From NCBI GenBank assembly GCA_002722095.1, contig PBKG01000007.1, forward strand, positions 166,688 to 210,258: DNA of 43,571 nucleotides, read 5' to 3'. A program made the position numbers and the translations under genes. This DNA is from Rhodospirillaceae bacterium (GTDB lineage: Bacteria; Pseudomonadota; Alphaproteobacteria; UBA8366). Positions 41,272-43,571 of this stretch are shown one piece after another; within the stretch, counting starts at the first letter, position 1; every line of letters starts with the position of its first letter. The notes beneath the pieces were generated by a model. That model was given only the letters and a program-made list of their open reading frames with translations. It was not told the DNA's origin and did no database searches.

Positions 41272-41828
41272 TCCGCAGCGAAGTTACCGAATCCCTGATC
41301 CCGGTCATCACCGACGAGCTGGTGATCTGCAATATCGGCCTGCCGTCGCAAGAGCTTTTCATGCACGACGACCAGCCGACCAATTTTTACATGCTGGGCA
41401 CGATGGGGCTGTGTTCGTCAATCGGCCTCGGCCTCGCGTTGACCCAAGAGGCCAAAGTGTTGGCGATCGACGGCGACGGCTCTGTGCTGACCAACTTCGG
41501 CACGCTGGCGACAATCGCCAATAATCCGGCAGACAACCTAACTCTGCTGATTATCGATAATGGGTCCTACGGCTCGACGGGCGATCAGCCAACTTATGCC
41601 GGTAAGAAAACCTCACTCGCCAAGGTCGCCGAGGCCTGCGGCTGCGACAATGTCGTCGAATGCCAAGGCGAAGAAGCTGCCGACGAGGTCAAAAAGGCCC
41701 TCGCCGGCGACGAAATGACCATCATTGTCTGTAAATGCGAAAGCGGTAACGTGCCGGTGCCGAATATTTTGACCCATCCGGTCAGCATTCGAGACCGCTT
41801 CATGGACGAGGTTAAATCCCGGAACTAG
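41268..41828 (+). CDS. comE: Sulfopyruvate decarboxylase beta subunit (ComE-like TPP enzyme)
   Basis: 186 aa, the TPP-binding PP-type half that pairs with the ComD-like subunit just upstream. The start ATG overlaps the comD stop. It has CNIGLPSQELF, NFYMLGTMGLCSSIGLGLA, the TPP/Mg motif IDGDGSVLTNFGTLATI near residue 65, and IIDNGSYGSTGDQPT near 95. The IRDRFMDEV ending also resembles archaeal ComE from memory. The split-subunit layout favours sulfopyruvate over phosphonopyruvate decarboxylases, which are usually single chains. Its stop TAG is shared, in CTAG, with the stop of the DUF1932 dehydrogenase on the other strand. Confidence 0.82.
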   Translation: MIRSEVTESLIPVITDELVICNIGLPSQELFMHDDQPTNFYMLGTMGLCSSIGLGLALTQEAKVLAIDGDGSVLTNFGTLATIANNPADNLTLLIIDNGSYGSTGDQPTYAGKKTSLAKVAEACGCDNVVECQGEEAADEVKKALAGDEMTIIVCKCESGNVPVPNILTHPVSIRDRFMDEVKSRN

Positions 41829-42703
41829 GTTCCGTCCTCTATTACCGATAGCACCGCATCACTGTCTTCGGGCGGCTCCGCAAAAGCCTGATCCAGTTCG
41901 ATATCGCACGAACGGTCGAAGAGTGCCGTCGTTGCACGGGTCATGACCGGGGCTACACTCATGCCCTCCAACATCTCGGTCACTTGAATCATTTCGTCCC
42001 GTCTGCGCCGGCATGCCGCGGCGTGCGATTTCATCCAACTTTCCGCCATATCGTGAAACGGGACTTGTTCGAAACTCCCACGGATTTCCGCACGCACATC
42101 TTCTTCAAGCCCCGCTTTCCGCGCGGCCAGCATGGTTTCCAGCAAAACCGCTTCGACACCCTTCGAAAACACGCTGCGAAGGAGCTTGAATGTGGAGGCC
42201 GAGCCGATTTCGCCCTCGTAGGATTCACAATGGAACCCATGTTCGTTGAGGATTTCGGCCGTTTTTTCGGCCCCGGGACCGGTCAACAAGGTGCGCGTGC
42301 GGGCACCGGTCGCGGCAATCAGCCCCAAGACCGCCGCTTCGATCAATACCGCACCTGTGGGCTCAATAACCGGTTGAAGCGCGCGCTTCACGTCCGGATG
42401 GGTGGAGTTCATATCGATAAAGGTTTGGCCTTCGGACAGATACGCCGCGCAATCGGCAGCTACTTGGCCGGCAACACTGGTCGTGACCATCGAGAGAATA
42501 AGGTCGGCACCCTCGAGCACCGTATCGAGCGATCCGGTCGTGATGCGGTTATCGTCTTCTATCGGCGCCAACGCTGCACCCTCGCCGCCGGGCGAGAATT
42601 TCGTGTCGTAGCTTCGTACCTCGGCTCCACTTTCCGCCAGCGCCTCAGCGAATGTTCGCCCAACCTCTCCATAACCGATGCAGGCGAAAACCGGCGCGCT
42701 CAT
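41825..42703 (-). CDS. NAD(P)-dependent beta-hydroxyacid dehydrogenase-like protein with DUF1932 domain
   Basis: 292 aa from ATG 42703, which overlaps the stop of the upstream gene by 4 bases (ATGA). The N-terminal NAD-binding domain of the 3-hydroxyisobutyrate/6-phosphogluconate dehydrogenase family starts FACIGYGEVGRTFAEAL, with DMNSTHPD near residue 104. The C-terminal helical part, with ASTFKLLRSVFSKGVEAVL and ETMLAARKAGLEEDVR, is the DUF1932 type. These enzymes oxidise or reduce beta-hydroxy acids or semialdehydes; the substrate here is not known. Tight coupling to the phosphonopyruvate-hydrolase-like gene suggests a shared pathway. An upstream frame extension inside that gene is not used. 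Confidence 0.85.
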   Translation of the reverse strand: MSAPVFACIGYGEVGRTFAEALAESGAEVRSYDTKFSPGGEGAALAPIEDDNRITTGSLDTVLEGADLILSMVTTSVAGQVAADCAAYLSEGQTFIDMNSTHPDVKRALQPVIEPTGAVLIEAAVLGLIAATGARTRTLLTGPGAEKTAEILNEHGFHCESYEGEIGSASTFKLLRSVFSKGVEAVLLETMLAARKAGLEEDVRAEIRGSFEQVPFHDMAESWMKSHAAACRRRRDEMIQVTEMLEGMSVAPVMTRATTALFDRSCDIELDQAFAEPPEDSDAVLSVIEDGT

Positions 42704-43571
42704 CTCAGGTACCTCTTTTCGTTCTCCTTCATGCCGCTGACATTTTGCAGGTCGAAAATCTCCTCGACGGAGACAATCTTTTTGTCCACCTCTTCGATGC
42801 CGCCATCGGCCCGAATTTGAGCGAAGACATCGCGCAACGCGGTAACGATGCCGCGGACGCAATGATTGCCGTAAATCACCACCTTGATGTTGCCGAGTTC
42901 CCGAATGCGCTCTTCGGTCAATTGCGGATAAACCGTCGGTACGATGACGATGGGCACACCCCCGTCCCAACGCTGAGCAAATTCCACGATCTCGTCCGGC
43001 GTCTTCGATTTCGAGTGGATCAAGATCGCGTCCGCTCCCGCTTCTTCGTAGGCATGGCCGCGCTTCAACGCCTCCTCCTGCCCTTGCCCGGCGATCAAGG
43101 CCTCGATCCGGGCAACGATCATAAAATCAGGATCTTTTCGCTGCGCCACCGCCGCCTCGATTTTGCCCTGAAACTCCTCGATCCGGAGCAAGTCCTGACG
43201 GCCGCCTTCCAGCAAGCTGGTGTCCTTGGGGAAGTTCTTGTCTTCCATCACCGCAAGCGCCGCGCCCGCTCCTTCGATGGCCTCGATCGCGTGGATCACG
43301 TTGATCGCATTGCCGTAGCCGGTGTCGATATCCGCTACGATCGGGATGTCGATCGCCCCCGACATATTGCGGACATTCTCAACTTGCTCGGTCATGGTGA
43401 AAATACTCGCATCCGGAATACCGAGCGAGGCGGACAATTCGAAGCCACTTGCCCAAATCGCGTCGAAACCGGCTTCTTCGACCAAGCGCGCAGTCAACGG
43501 ATTGTGTGCGGCCATAACAGAAACCAACGGACGTTCTTCGACCATTTGTTTGAAAATTGAGCTTGCCGACA
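42700..43571 (-). CDS. Phosphonopyruvate hydrolase-like enzyme (PEP mutase/isocitrate lyase superfamily), 5' end cut by the window edge
   Basis: At least 281 aa from ATG 43545. The frame continues upstream to the edge with residues SIFKQ just before that Met, which align with the LKQM-type start of family members, so the true start is probably outside. The barrel shows MAAHNPLTARL, GFELSASLGIPDA, the Mg-site DIDTGYGNAIN and EDKNFPKDTS. The gating loop carries Thr (codon 43219-43221) where PEP mutases have Asn in the EDKxxxxxNS motif. Variovorax phosphonopyruvate hydrolase, as I recall it, has Thr there, and it also matches at IEEFQGKI, EALIAG and VPTxYPQLTE. The predicted reaction is phosphonopyruvate + water to pyruvate + phosphate. 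Confidence 0.8.
   Translation of the reverse strand, partial: SASSIFKQMVEERPLVSVMAAHNPLTARLVEEAGFDAIWASGFELSASLGIPDASIFTMTEQVENVRNMSGAIDIPIVADIDTGYGNAINVIHAIEAIEGAGAALAVMEDKNFPKDTSLLEGGRQDLLRIEEFQGKIEAAVAQRKDPDFMIVARIEALIAGQGQEEALKRGHAYEEAGADAILIHSKSKTPDEIVEFAQRWDGGVPIVIVPTVYPQLTEERIRELGNIKVVIYGNHCVRGIVTALRDVFAQIRADGGIEEVDKKIVSVEEIFDLQNVSGMKENEKRYLR

Noticed and set aside
42652..43560. 302-codon plus-strand frame over the phosphonopyruvate-hydrolase-like gene
   Set aside because: Composition is that of a shadow frame, there is no ribosome site, and the minus-strand gene has clear family motifs.
40771..43571. A 2-aminoethylphosphonate biosynthesis cluster (PEP mutase plus phosphonopyruvate decarboxylase)
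   Set aside because: The two gene pairs are convergent rather than in one operon, the mutase Asn is replaced by Thr, and the decarboxylase is split like ComDE.

Overview
The window is a gene-dense stretch (no gene-free gap over 300 bases) from a Gram-negative, hopanoid-making alphaproteobacterium, probably of the Rhodospirillales and relatives. The reasons are the hpn gene set linked to dxs, ispG and ispH, the glnB-glnA pair behind a sigma-54 promoter, the neighbouring sfsA, map and radC genes, and moderately high GC with frequent GTG starts. This placement is inference; there is no rRNA marker. I saw no tRNA, rRNA, CRISPR array, insertion sequence or phage gene.

Layout. 1-2531: the end of a thiamine-diphosphate (TPP) enzyme, a Rieske ferredoxin, its FAD-dependent reductase and a MOSC-domain protein. 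2534-19809: a hopanoid locus with ispG (minus), hpnC, a two-domain glutaredoxin, dxs, hpnD, hpnE, shc and hpnG (plus), hpnH, ispH, hpnA and hpnN (minus), then hpnM and a cyclophilin-like gene (plus). Three MEP-pathway enzymes sit with the enzymes that turn farnesyl diphosphate into squalene, hopene and adenosylhopane, and with the presumed hopanoid transport proteins HpnN and HpnM. 19814-29219: an accessory metabolic region with an omega-amino-acid:pyruvate aminotransferase, a phosphate acyltransferase, queC, an MmgE/PrpD protein, a gamma-glutamyltransferase without a visible signal peptide, an Ldh/ComC-family dehydrogenase, a divergent ComA-family protein and a CoA-transferase. 29216-35468: a small unknown protein, sfsA, map, a threonine-synthase-like enzyme, radC and a BisC-type molybdoenzyme. 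35570-37623: sigma-54 promoter, glnB, glnA and a strong terminator. 37625-43571: a GhrA-like dehydrogenase, an outer-membrane-like gene split by a frameshift at a run of seven A, sulfopyruvate decarboxylase subunits (comD, comE), and a translationally coupled pair of a phosphonopyruvate-hydrolase-like enzyme (running off the window) and a DUF1932 dehydrogenase.

The most unusual theme is C3 sulfonate/phosphonate chemistry. ComA-family, ComC-family and ComDE-family genes, plus a Ptb/Pta-type acyltransferase and an omega-aminotransferase, lie within about 22 kb, but no ComB and no sulfoacetaldehyde acetyltransferase are present. The ComA homologue has lost several family signature motifs, so it may catalyse something else. 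The last gene carries Thr where PEP mutases have a key Asn, which points to phosphonopyruvate hydrolysis rather than phosphonate synthesis.

A structural oddity is that eight of nine convergent gene pairs end within 4 bases of each other. In four of them the two stop codons overlap.
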